Below are positions 7,684-14,906 of a stretch of 21,777 bases of DNA, piece after piece (positions within the stretch are counted from its first letter, which is position 1; each line of letters begins with the position of its first letter). The DNA is from Lachnospiraceae bacterium UBA3850. Its GTDB lineage: Bacteria > Bacillota > Clostridia > Lachnospirales > Lachnospiraceae. The notes beneath the pieces are model-generated. The model was not told the DNA's origin, searched no databases, and saw only the letters and a list, made by a program, of their open reading frames with translations. Where the stretch lies: positions 1 to 21,777 of the forward strand of contig DGHK01000007.1 of assembly GCA_002392655.1 (NCBI GenBank), written 5' to 3'. The position numbers and the translations under genes are program-made.

Positions 7684-9493
7684 ATAATCCCTCCATATCT
7701 CCGGTTTCCTCATAAGCCGGCTGCTTATCCTTTAATAATACAAAATGCCCTAAAACAAGTACATCCATTTCCGTTCTCATAAAACATCTGTATGCATCCT
7801 CCGGAGTACAGACAATCGGTTCTCCTCGTACATTGAAGGATGTATTGATCAAAACTCCGCACCCTGTCAGTTTTTCAAAGCTCTTGGTAAGCTTGTATAT
7901 AAGCGGATTACGTTCTCCGGTTACTGTTTGAATTCTGGCTGAATAGTCAACATGCGTGATCGCCGGTATGTCTGATCTCTTTCTGTTTACTATTTCCAGC
8001 ATATCATCTGTATCCTGCTTCTTAAAATCAGTCCTTCTATCCGGCTGTACCTCTGAAACAAGTAACATGTAAGGACTTTCTTCTTCCATTACAAAATAAT
8101 CATTTACTCTCTCCCTTAGTACAATCGGAGCGAAGGGACGAAATGATTCTCTATGTTTTATCTTGAGGTTCATCTTTGACTGCATCTCAGCGTTACGGGA
8201 ATCTCCCAGTATGCTTCTATTTCCAAGAGCTCTTGGTCCATATTCCATACGTCCCTGAAACCAGCCGATTACCCTGCCTTCATCTATATATCCTGCTACG
8301 GTATTACATAAATCATCCTCTGACTCATATCTTACAGCCACGCAGGAGTTTTCCTTTATGAAGCTTTTTATATAATCATCATCAAAATCCGGCCCCAGAT
8401 AGCTTCCCCTCTGGCTGTCATTTTCGTCAATGCTCCTGCCGACTTTGAACTTCTCATACATAGTATAGAGGGCACAGCCAAGTGCACCTCCTGAATCATC
8501 TGAGGCTGGCTGGATCCATATATTTTCAAATACTCTTTCTGAAAGAAGTTTTCCGTTTGCAACACAGTTTAGTGCCACGCCACCTGCCATACACAGATTC
8601 TTTTCTCCCGTAAGCTTCTTTGCATACCTGCCAAGGAGAATGATTATTTCCTCTATCACCTTCTGGGCAGATGCAGCAATATCCATCTCGCGCTTAGTTA
8701 TCCTTGATTCCATCTCTCGAGCGGGCCCGCCAAACAGATCGGAAAACTTCTGGTTGGTCATATATTTGCCCTTATAGTAATCAAAATAATCCAGATTAAT
8801 TCTAAAGGAACCATCCTCTTTGATATCAATTATTTCTTCTTTTATGAGATCATAAAAAACAGGTTCGCCATACGGAGCAAGTCCCATAAACTTATACTCA
8901 CCTGAATTGACCTTAAAGCCACAGAAGGAAGAAAATGCACTATATAGCAGTCCAAGCGAATGTGGATAGTCGATCTGCTTTATAATCTCTATCTTATCAT
9001 CCACTCCTCTTCCTATGGTCGTGGTTGCCCATTCGCCAACTCCGTCGACAGTTATTATCGCTGAGGACTTAAATGGCGATGGATAAAATGCAGACGCTGC
9101 ATGTGACATATGATGCTCCACTGTGTAAAGCTTATCCTCTTTACCTAAAACACCAAGCACCTTTCTCAGATTCCTGTCAACTGATAGTCTGTTAATTACT
9201 ACATCATCCAGCTTCGAATCTATCAGATAATCTGCTTCTTCTCCAAGTGCTATTATATTCTTTATATATCTGTCCAGTGTCAGCATCGGTTTATCATAAT
9301 AAACAACGGCGTCAAGATCCATAGGAGTCACACCTGCCTCCTTCAGACAGTATCTGATCGCATTTACAGGAAGTCTGTTATCATGCTTTATTCTGGTAAA
9401 TCTTTCCTCCTGTGCTGCAGCAATTATTTTGTTTTCATCTATTATAGTCGCGGCTGAATCGTGATAAAGCCCTGATACACCCAGTATTATCAT
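7670..9493 (-). CDS. NodU/CmcH/TobZ-type carbamoyltransferase
   Basis: The 607-residue protein has full length for this family and both parts. The N-terminal Kae1-like domain starts with MIILGVSGLYHDSAATII. It carries the metal-binding HHMSHAASAFYPSP (H127, H131), the ITVDGVGEW strand and the CMAGGVALNCVANG and SDDSGGALG loops. The C-terminal YrdC-like carbamoyltransferase domain shows GRMEYGPRALGNRSIL, RESFRPFAPIVL and INTSFNVRGEPIV. Such enzymes use carbamoyl phosphate and ATP to form carbamoyl-adenylate and transfer the carbamoyl group to a hydroxyl of a sugar or natural product (NodU, TobZ, CmcH). The start overlaps the SGNH gene stop in an ATGA, with AGGGAAG upstream. The acceptor here is unknown; the neighbours suggest a product that is exported. 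Confidence 0.93.
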   Translation of the reverse strand: MIILGVSGLYHDSAATIIDENKIIAAAQEERFTRIKHDNRLPVNAIRYCLKEAGVTPMDLDAVVYYDKPMLTLDRYIKNIIALGEEADYLIDSKLDDVVINRLSVDRNLRKVLGVLGKEDKLYTVEHHMSHAASAFYPSPFKSSAIITVDGVGEWATTTIGRGVDDKIEIIKQIDYPHSLGLLYSAFSSFCGFKVNSGEYKFMGLAPYGEPVFYDLIKEEIIDIKEDGSFRINLDYFDYYKGKYMTNQKFSDLFGGPAREMESRITKREMDIAASAQKVIEEIIILLGRYAKKLTGEKNLCMAGGVALNCVANGKLLSERVFENIWIQPASDDSGGALGCALYTMYEKFKVGRSIDENDSQRGSYLGPDFDDDYIKSFIKENSCVAVRYESEDDLCNTVAGYIDEGRVIGWFQGRMEYGPRALGNRSILGDSRNAEMQSKMNLKIKHRESFRPFAPIVLRERVNDYFVMEEESPYMLLVSEVQPDRRTDFKKQDTDDMLEIVNRKRSDIPAITHVDYSARIQTVTGERNPLIYKLTKSFEKLTGCGVLINTSFNVRGEPIVCTPEDAYRCFMRTEMDVLVLGHFVLLKDKQPAYEETGDMEGLYELD

Positions 9494-11058
9494 AGCTTCC
9501 CTTTTCTTTCCATACTCTTTAGTATATAAGGCATCATTTTCTTTGCAATTACGCGATTGGAACGCTCATACTGATGGCAGACATCATAAAACATTTCCAT
9601 ATCATCTCTTCCTGAAAAGATGTTGGAAAAGTCTATAAGCCATTCCTTCTCCCAGTTCATTTCCTTTAGTTCATCGTAGAATCCAAAAACCTCAGCATTA
9701 AGCGGCACGGATCCATACTCAGCAGCAAATGTTCTATTGAACGGCTGCAGAAAACCTACAAAGTCTATACCAAAACCACTGCATACGGAGTGCATGATCT
9801 TCTCACATTCCAGCCAGTGCTCTGCCAGCGTTCCTTTATATTCCACACCCTTCGAAATGCTGTCAAACGGAGCGATCCATCTGCTTCTGACTGCTTCGTC
9901 CTCACAAGTCAGAATACTTTCCAGAAAATCAAGTTGTGCATTTCTGCAGGAAGGATGCTGCTTTGTGAAGGTTAGTGTTGTTGAATTATTGAATCCGCCG
10001 TAGCTTATTACGAGATCCGGATTTAGATGCAATCCATCTCTGATAAGCTTCATCCATTCATGATCTGCCGTGAAAGCAGAAACGCCTCCTCCGTACAGGA
10101 TGACGTCAAGCCCGCGGCTTTTTAGTGTATCGTACACAACCTCCGACCAGCTCTTTATATTTCCATATGTGGGATCACTGGTCGAACCTCCCAGAGTGAT
10201 AATCCTAAATGTTTTTTCTGTTGCGTCTTCCTCATTACCGAAGCAGACAAATCCGGGAATCTCCTCCCTTCGGTGAACCGTACCGAGATGAATATCATAT
10301 TCACAGAAAGGCTTTGATGCAGCATGGTAGAAAACATCATCCAGCATCAAGAACTTTTTCTTTTCTATTCCTAAGTCCAGCAGATGTCCTTCTATCTTTC
10401 TTATCCTGTTTCTATCACATAATAAGCATATATATGTATCAGTCAGATCCTCATATAAAAGTCTCTCATATTCCGGGCTCTTGCTGTCTATGGTATGATC
10501 ATGCTCCATATCTACCTTGATGCTTCCCAGAAAATTCCCTAAGTCCTTCAGGCTCTCTTCAACATACGGATAGTCAGTCTGATGGCTTCCGTCATAAAGG
10601 ATATAGAATTTATTCTGAAAGCTTCTCAGAAACTTTATTATACATTCGTCGTGCCAGCTATTAAGTTCGTCCTTTTTAACAGAGCTGTCAGCTGATCTGT
10701 TTGCCTCAACCCATCCGTAGTACTTTGATTGCTCAGACTCATCAAAGAATAGATGAAACTCTTTACTTAGTTTATCTGTCCTTCTGCTGATATCTATTAT
10801 GTGATTTCTCGGAACCCCTTTATTCTTAAGAACAACCTCGCCAAAATCTGAACAGACTGCTGCGTAGTCATTCTCGCCAACTACGTCAGGTGCCTCGTCT
10901 ATGCTGTAATAGACTTCCTCACATATCTTCTCTTTTACCATCTCAACTTTATCATAAAAATAGCCACTTACAGCTATACTGTCTTTTAGGCACTTCTTAA
11001 TTATTTCCTTCTCAACACCTGATGCATAGATATAAAGCTTTGATGATCTTTCCGACAT
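9490..11058 (-). CDS. SGNH/GDSL-like hydrolase or acyltransferase with N-terminal Rossmann-like regions
   Basis: The 522-residue protein has SGNH-type blocks in its second half. These are ITLGGSTSD (nucleophile Ser292), LYGGGVSAF (Gly block, about 323), ISYGGFNNS (Asn357) and, near the end, FYDVCHQYERSN with D492-x2-H495. The first half has two alpha/beta stretches (KLYIYASGVEKEIIKKCL near the start; KFYILYDGSHQTDYPYVEES around 150-170) resembling nucleotide-binding folds of surface-glycan enzymes; I cannot name them. No signal peptide is visible, so it acts in the cytoplasm. GAGG lies about 8 bases before the ATG. Its stop codon overlaps the carbamoyltransferase start, so the two likely act on the same product, for example as acyl removal or transfer paired with carbamoylation. 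The substrate is unknown. Confidence 0.78.
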   Translation of the reverse strand: MSERSSKLYIYASGVEKEIIKKCLKDSIAVSGYFYDKVEMVKEKICEEVYYSIDEAPDVVGENDYAAVCSDFGEVVLKNKGVPRNHIIDISRRTDKLSKEFHLFFDESEQSKYYGWVEANRSADSSVKKDELNSWHDECIIKFLRSFQNKFYILYDGSHQTDYPYVEESLKDLGNFLGSIKVDMEHDHTIDSKSPEYERLLYEDLTDTYICLLCDRNRIRKIEGHLLDLGIEKKKFLMLDDVFYHAASKPFCEYDIHLGTVHRREEIPGFVCFGNEEDATEKTFRIITLGGSTSDPTYGNIKSWSEVVYDTLKSRGLDVILYGGGVSAFTADHEWMKLIRDGLHLNPDLVISYGGFNNSTTLTFTKQHPSCRNAQLDFLESILTCEDEAVRSRWIAPFDSISKGVEYKGTLAEHWLECEKIMHSVCSGFGIDFVGFLQPFNRTFAAEYGSVPLNAEVFGFYDELKEMNWEKEWLIDFSNIFSGRDDMEMFYDVCHQYERSNRVIAKKMMPYILKSMERKGKL

Positions 11059-11149
11059 TTTTTTATCCTCGCTTTGCCAAGAGTATTGATTTTGGTTTGC
11101 AAATCGCTAATTATTATACCATATTCCAGCTTTTTCAATTCACCCTTTT

Positions 11150-11300
11150 TTAGTTCTTTGCTCCGAGTAGTGCTAGTGCAGCTTCGACCTGATCTCTTTT
11201 CATCTCCGGGGAAGGATACATATACCATATCCTGATTCTGCTCCCTTATTCTTGCAACCTCGCTGAGCAGATAATCCTGAATATCAAACTGCCCATCCAT
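11150..11300 (-). pseudogene. Possible small gene with a single frameshift (about 49 residues if restored)
   Basis: A good ribosome binding site (AGAGG 8 bases before ATG at 11300) opens a frame starting MDGQFDIQDYLLSEVARIRE. It looks protein-like for about 30 residues, then turns into a Ser/Arg/Thr-rich stretch. This original frame runs on to 11001, overlapping the SGNH gene by 58 bases. From about residue 30 the neighbouring frame instead reads SPEMKRDQVEAALALLGAKN and stops at 11150. The span from ATG to that stop is 151 bases, one more than a multiple of three, as expected for one extra base or an equivalent shift near the TTCCCCGG at about 11210. It could be a decayed gene, a sequencing or assembly error, or less likely a programmed shift. 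The alternative is that the 99-residue frame is the real gene. No family is recognised. Confidence 0.45.
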
Positions 11301-11345
11301 AATAAAATACCTCTTAAACATCTACTTGCTTTCAATTAAAAACCA

Positions 11346-12218
11346 TTACTCCAAATAAGCGCTGTTCACAGGAAAGTTAAAATATGTATTGGGGTATGGC
11401 TCATTTATAAGTGAGAAATGCCACCACTCACCATTATATGGCTTAAAGCCGTGAGCCGTCATAGCATCTCTAAGAATCATACGATTTGAATACTGCTCTT
11501 CTGTGATTCCGGAATAATCTGCGTGAGACCGCCCTCCAAAATAATCAAAGGTTCCACCCATATCTATATCAGACCCAGTCTCAGCATCCACAAGTGTTAT
11601 ATCCACCGTACTTCCCCTGCTATGAGCAGAATGACGGGCGATATAACCCTGAGAAAAAAGTACAGACTTATCAAGTTCAGGATAAAAGTATTCTTTCATG
11701 CCCGTATCATTTTCATCCTGTGACCATTCAACAAAATTATCAACCGCATCCTGTGGTCTGTAGGCATCATATATCTTCAGCCTATAGCCCTTTTCCTTCA
11801 GGTCATCATTTGCATCCTTGAGTGACGTGGCAGCCTCCCTGGTAAGAAAAGCAATCGGCTCCTCGTATCCCTCTATCCTTTCACCAACAAAATTAAAATC
11901 TGAATAGTATCTGATTTCCTGCTCGATATCCGGATCCACATCACTTATCTTCACGAAGCCTGAAGTATCATACTCCGGTCCCTCAGGCAGTTCTCTCCTC
12001 GCTTCTGTCGTTTTCTCTTCCGTTGTCTTTTCTTCTGTTGTCTTCTGCTCAGTAGTTATCTCTTCTGTAGTTTTTTCTTCTATAGCTTCTATCGAACGAG
12101 CTTCAGTTGTAACAGCCACAGCTTCAGTTTTTTCGGTTTTTTTATCTGAGCCACAGCCTGCTGTTATGACCATCATCATAAAAAGCAGCGCTGCAACTAA
12201 ACCGGTTTTTCTCTTCAT
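11346..12218 (-). CDS. VanX-like D-alanyl-D-alanine dipeptidase lipoprotein (M15D)
   Basis: The 290-residue protein begins with a lipoprotein signal (MKRKTGLVAALLFMMMVITAGC, lipid Cys at 22). A Thr/Glu-rich spacer with KTTEE-type repeats covers residues 30-75, and an M15D domain follows. The zinc site and catalytic residues of VanX-type enzymes are present: H199 and D206 in SAHSRGSTVDITL, E264 and H267 in GEWWHF, and R154 in DAYRP. The expected activity is hydrolysis of D-Ala-D-Ala outside the membrane in cell-wall turnover. As an exported lipoprotein without VanH or VanA partners it is not evidence of vancomycin resistance. GAGGAA lies about 8 bases before the ATG. It follows the nuclease lipoprotein by 37 bases and shares its spacer style. 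No terminator separates it from the small gene 45 bases downstream. Confidence 0.9.
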   Translation of the reverse strand: MKRKTGLVAALLFMMMVITAGCGSDKKTEKTEAVAVTTEARSIEAIEEKTTEEITTEQKTTEEKTTEEKTTEARRELPEGPEYDTSGFVKISDVDPDIEQEIRYYSDFNFVGERIEGYEEPIAFLTREAATSLKDANDDLKEKGYRLKIYDAYRPQDAVDNFVEWSQDENDTGMKEYFYPELDKSVLFSQGYIARHSAHSRGSTVDITLVDAETGSDIDMGGTFDYFGGRSHADYSGITEEQYSNRMILRDAMTAHGFKPYNGEWWHFSLINEPYPNTYFNFPVNSAYLE

Positions 12219-12255
12219 CTCTTTCAGTTCCTCAATGATGTAACGTTATATCAGA

Positions 12256-13395
12256 TTATCTATACTCCGCCAGACATCTGCCACACGGAGAGTATCCTTT
12301 CTCAATCAGTTCATTCAAAGTGGAGGTACACTCCCACTTGTTCTTGTCCTTCATATCACTAACACTGCTGCACGAAGGCATATGTATCTTCCGGGTATTT
12401 GTATTTACCACAAACTCACGACTGGTATTTGCAAAATCAGTATCTGCGGTTGAAGGTGCCGCCTCTGTTGTCAAAGAATCCACTGTCACTTCAGTCACAG
12501 CTTCAGTGGTAAGCTCCGTAGTTTGTACATCATCTGCAAGTCTGCTATCCCCCGTTGCATAATCAATCACGATATGCGGCTGTACATTATAACAAAATAC
12601 GTGGAAGCATATACCTCTACCTTCATCCTCTACTGACCAGGCTTCCATCTCAACTCCCTTTGCCAGCAGATTATCTCCTTCAAAATACGGTGTGACTCTG
12701 TACAGAACATGGTTTTCACTTGCCCTCACATAGTCCAGAACCTTCAGTTCAAATATCTGCATCGTCTCCTGATTCAGATAACGTGTTCCAGTGATGAGAT
12801 TCTTTGGGTTTGCATTTTCTCCCGCCAAACTATATGCAATCAGATGTGATCTATTGTATAAATAATTATCCTCAATTACCTCACTATACTTTACTGTATG
12901 CCATCCACTTGGTCTTATATCACCGATTTCACCGCGAGCCTCTGTAGACATAAGCTCAGGGCATATATTCGCATAGGCAGGACCACATCTTCCTAGTCTG
13001 TCCAAATCGCTATATAGTTCAAAAGCCTCTGTGCTTTTCTTCTCCTCATCAGTAAAGGAAGGCTTATTTCCATTTATCTCGATATAGGCTTCTCCGGAGT
13101 AATCGGGGATGTCCGTAGACATATCAATTGTCTTCTCTGTTGACACCTCAGTTGTCATCTCAGTTTTTTTCTCAGTAGTTTTTTCCGTAGAAGCTTCCGT
13201 TGTTTTCGCTGTAGTACTTTCTGAAGTTTCCTCTGAAATTTCCTCTGTAGTTTCTTCCGGAACACTTCTGGATGAGCTATTATCCTCATCCGAAGAAAGA
13301 CCGCAGCCCACAGCCATACATAAACACAGCATGCAAACTATCAGTCTTCTGATCTTCGTTTTCACTTTACTTTCAGACATTTCCCTCATAAACAT
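12256..13395 (-). CDS. EndA-like DNA/RNA non-specific endonuclease lipoprotein with C-terminal Ada-like Cys domain
   Basis: The product (up to 379 residues) has a lipoprotein signal (RRLIVCMLCLCMAVGC, lipid Cys at 31) and a Thr/Glu/Ser-rich spacer (about 42-95). The nuclease domain shows LYNRSHLIAYSLAGENANPK (catalytic His184) followed by NLITGTRYLNQ, the pattern of DNA-entry nucleases such as EndA. After a second short Thr/Glu linker, residues 332-379 carry IHMPSCSSV and GYSPCGRCLAEY. This is the Cys pattern of the Ada-like metal-binding tail found in many secreted nucleases. The likely role is degradation of extracellular DNA for nutrition or uptake. The start is uncertain: ATGs at 13395, 13389 and 13380 are in frame, the last with GAGGG 3 bases away. 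All overlap the amrS end, so the two genes are coupled. Confidence 0.88.
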   Translation of the reverse strand: MFMREMSESKVKTKIRRLIVCMLCLCMAVGCGLSSDEDNSSSRSVPEETTEEISEETSESTTAKTTEASTEKTTEKKTEMTTEVSTEKTIDMSTDIPDYSGEAYIEINGNKPSFTDEEKKSTEAFELYSDLDRLGRCGPAYANICPELMSTEARGEIGDIRPSGWHTVKYSEVIEDNYLYNRSHLIAYSLAGENANPKNLITGTRYLNQETMQIFELKVLDYVRASENHVLYRVTPYFEGDNLLAKGVEMEAWSVEDEGRGICFHVFCYNVQPHIVIDYATGDSRLADDVQTTELTTEAVTEVTVDSLTTEAAPSTADTDFANTSREFVVNTNTRKIHMPSCSSVSDMKDKNKWECTSTLNELIEKGYSPCGRCLAEYR

Positions 13396-14233
13396 ATCTC
13401 AGTTTCTCTCTGGCTACATCCGCCAGACGATATATAAGTTTCACATCAGTGGCTGCTCTGTCTGTCATATGAAATGTCGGAAAGAATCGAGATATGTGAA
13501 GAGGAATCTCCGCACCTATCACTTCTCCTTCTGCATTCTTCAAAGAGGCTATATATGAGCTGATTGCACGAATCTCCTCTTCGCTATCGTTCTCTCCGGG
13601 AATAATGAGTGTCGTCAGCTCAACATGACATACTTGAACCGCACGTTCGATGAAGGCTTTTACCATATCAAGACTGCCACCCAGCACATCTCTGTAAAAG
13701 CTCTTGGTAAAACCCTTGAGATCGATGTTCATCGCATCTATATATGGTGCTATCTCCTCGAGTACTCTTAGCTCAGCTGTTCCGTTGGAAACAAGAACTG
13801 AAAGCATCCCTCTCTCAGAAACGAGCTTCGCCGTATCACGTACGAATTCATATCCGATAAGAGGTTCATTATAGGTAAATGCAACTCCGACATTTCCTTC
13901 TCTCTTATAATAGGCAGCCGTCGATGCAATCTCCTCAGGAGTACAGACCTCCGCTTCCGTTTCAAACTCATATGCCCTTTCCGACCAGGATATTTCATCA
14001 TTCTGGCAGAATGGACAGCGCAGATTACATCCGTAGCTTCCGATTGAAAGTATCCGGCTTCCGGGATGAAATCTTCTTAGCGGCTTCTTCTCTATGGGAT
14101 CAAGTGCCATCGAGGTGATCCTTCCATAATTTAAGGGAATAATACTTCCATTCCTGCAGCCCCTGACACCGCAGAAGCCCTTAGCTCCTTCGGCTATCTC
14201 ACAATGTCTGAAGCATACTTCACATCTCGCCAT
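13373..14233 (-). CDS. amrS: AmmeMemoRadiSam-system radical SAM enzyme AmrS
   Basis: The 286-residue protein is a radical SAM enzyme related to pyruvate formate-lyase activases. The cluster motif GCNLRCPFCQN (C69, C73, C76) binds a [4Fe-4S] cluster with SAM. An N-terminal Cys-rich stretch (CEVCFRHC, FCGVRGC) and LNYGRITSMALDPIEKKPL are hallmarks of AmrS. The strands VAFTYNEPLI and AMNIDLKGFTKSFYRDVLGG follow the family. AmrS normally occurs with AmrA and a Memo-like protein; neither is in this window, so the natural substrate is not suggested here. GGAGG lies five bases before the ATG, and the gene ends inside the start of the nuclease gene. I am confident of the family, less so of the pathway. 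Confidence 0.92.
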   Translation of the reverse strand: MARCEVCFRHCEIAEGAKGFCGVRGCRNGSIIPLNYGRITSMALDPIEKKPLRRFHPGSRILSIGSYGCNLRCPFCQNDEISWSERAYEFETEAEVCTPEEIASTAAYYKREGNVGVAFTYNEPLIGYEFVRDTAKLVSERGMLSVLVSNGTAELRVLEEIAPYIDAMNIDLKGFTKSFYRDVLGGSLDMVKAFIERAVQVCHVELTTLIIPGENDSEEEIRAISSYIASLKNAEGEVIGAEIPLHISRFFPTFHMTDRAATDVKLIYRLADVAREKLRYVYEGNV

Positions 14234-14264
14234 GCCATCCTCCCAAACTCTTATATCCGATTAC

Positions 14265-14882
14265 TTATCTGATAAAATTCGTTGCCTGCCAGTCTTCCTT
14301 CTCAGGAAGTCCAAACTGCTCCTTACCGATAGCGATGCTCTTCATAAGAAATGTCATATTGCGCGCAAGTGTTCTCATCGTCTGAAGTCCCTCCATATCC
14401 TGCTCAGCCTCGCCAACAGATCTTCCATGCAGGATATTCCAATACTGACTTGTAGCTATAGGCATTCCCACAATTCCAAAATACTTATTCAGCACATCAT
14501 ATGCTGCAGTAGTTCCGCTACGACGTGCAACTGCAACGCTTGCGCCAACCTTCATAGTCTTGTCGAAGTGACTGCTGTAGAACAATCTGTCAAGAAGTGC
14601 GATAAGTGTTGCGTTTGGAGATGCATAATAAACCGGCGAAGCAATCACAAGCCCGTCTGCCTCCTCGAACTTCTTCGCGATAACATTTACTTCGTCATCA
14701 AAAACACATTTGCCTGTTTTTTTGCAGGATGCACAGGCTATACAGCCGCGTATATCCTTATTTCCAATCTGGATTATCTCAGTTTCGACACCTTCAGCAT
14801 CAAAAACCTTGACCATCTCATTTACAGCTATGCTTGTATTTCCCCCAACTCTTGGGCTTCCGTTCAATATAAGTACTTTCAT
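14265..14882 (-). CDS. Flavodoxin-like NAD(P)H-dependent FMN oxidoreductase
   Basis: The 205-residue protein has a flavodoxin-type fold. It opens with MKVLILNGSPRVGGNTSIAV (phosphate loop for FMN), followed by RGCIACASCKKTGKCVFDDE and GLVIASPVYYASPNATLIAL. This is the iron-sulfur flavoprotein/NADPH-dependent FMN reductase family common in anaerobes. The four clustered Cys at about 46-58 (C-x2-C-x2-C-x5-C) may hold an Fe-S cluster or simply follow the family pattern. The last 60 residues (FLMKSIAIGKEQFGLP) are typical of this group. AGAGAGG lies 7 bases before the start. It sits 31 bases upstream of amrS and 24 bases after the large TPR gene, so it probably shares their transcript. It is a cytoplasmic redox protein; the specific substrate is unknown. 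Confidence 0.9.
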   Translation of the reverse strand: MKVLILNGSPRVGGNTSIAVNEMVKVFDAEGVETEIIQIGNKDIRGCIACASCKKTGKCVFDDEVNVIAKKFEEADGLVIASPVYYASPNATLIALLDRLFYSSHFDKTMKVGASVAVARRSGTTAAYDVLNKYFGIVGMPIATSQYWNILHGRSVGEAEQDMEGLQTMRTLARNMTFLMKSIAIGKEQFGLPEKEDWQATNFIR

Positions 14883-14906
14883 TTTTAATCCTCTCTTATC
14901 ATAGAT

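Noticed and set aside
12000..12090. CRISPR-like short repeats
   Set aside because: The repetition is degenerate 15-base coding repetition for KTTEE-like residues, without unique spacers.
11346..12218. VanX-like gene as a vancomycin-resistance determinant
   Set aside because: It is a lipoprotein exported to the cell surface, and no VanH, VanA/B ligase or VanRS genes are nearby. A wall-turnover dipeptidase is more likely.
13109..13558. 149-codon plus-strand open frame
   Set aside because: It is the antisense of the Thr/Glu-rich spacer and amrS end; its Val/Ser repeat composition is just the mirror of TTE codons and it has no ribosome binding site of note.
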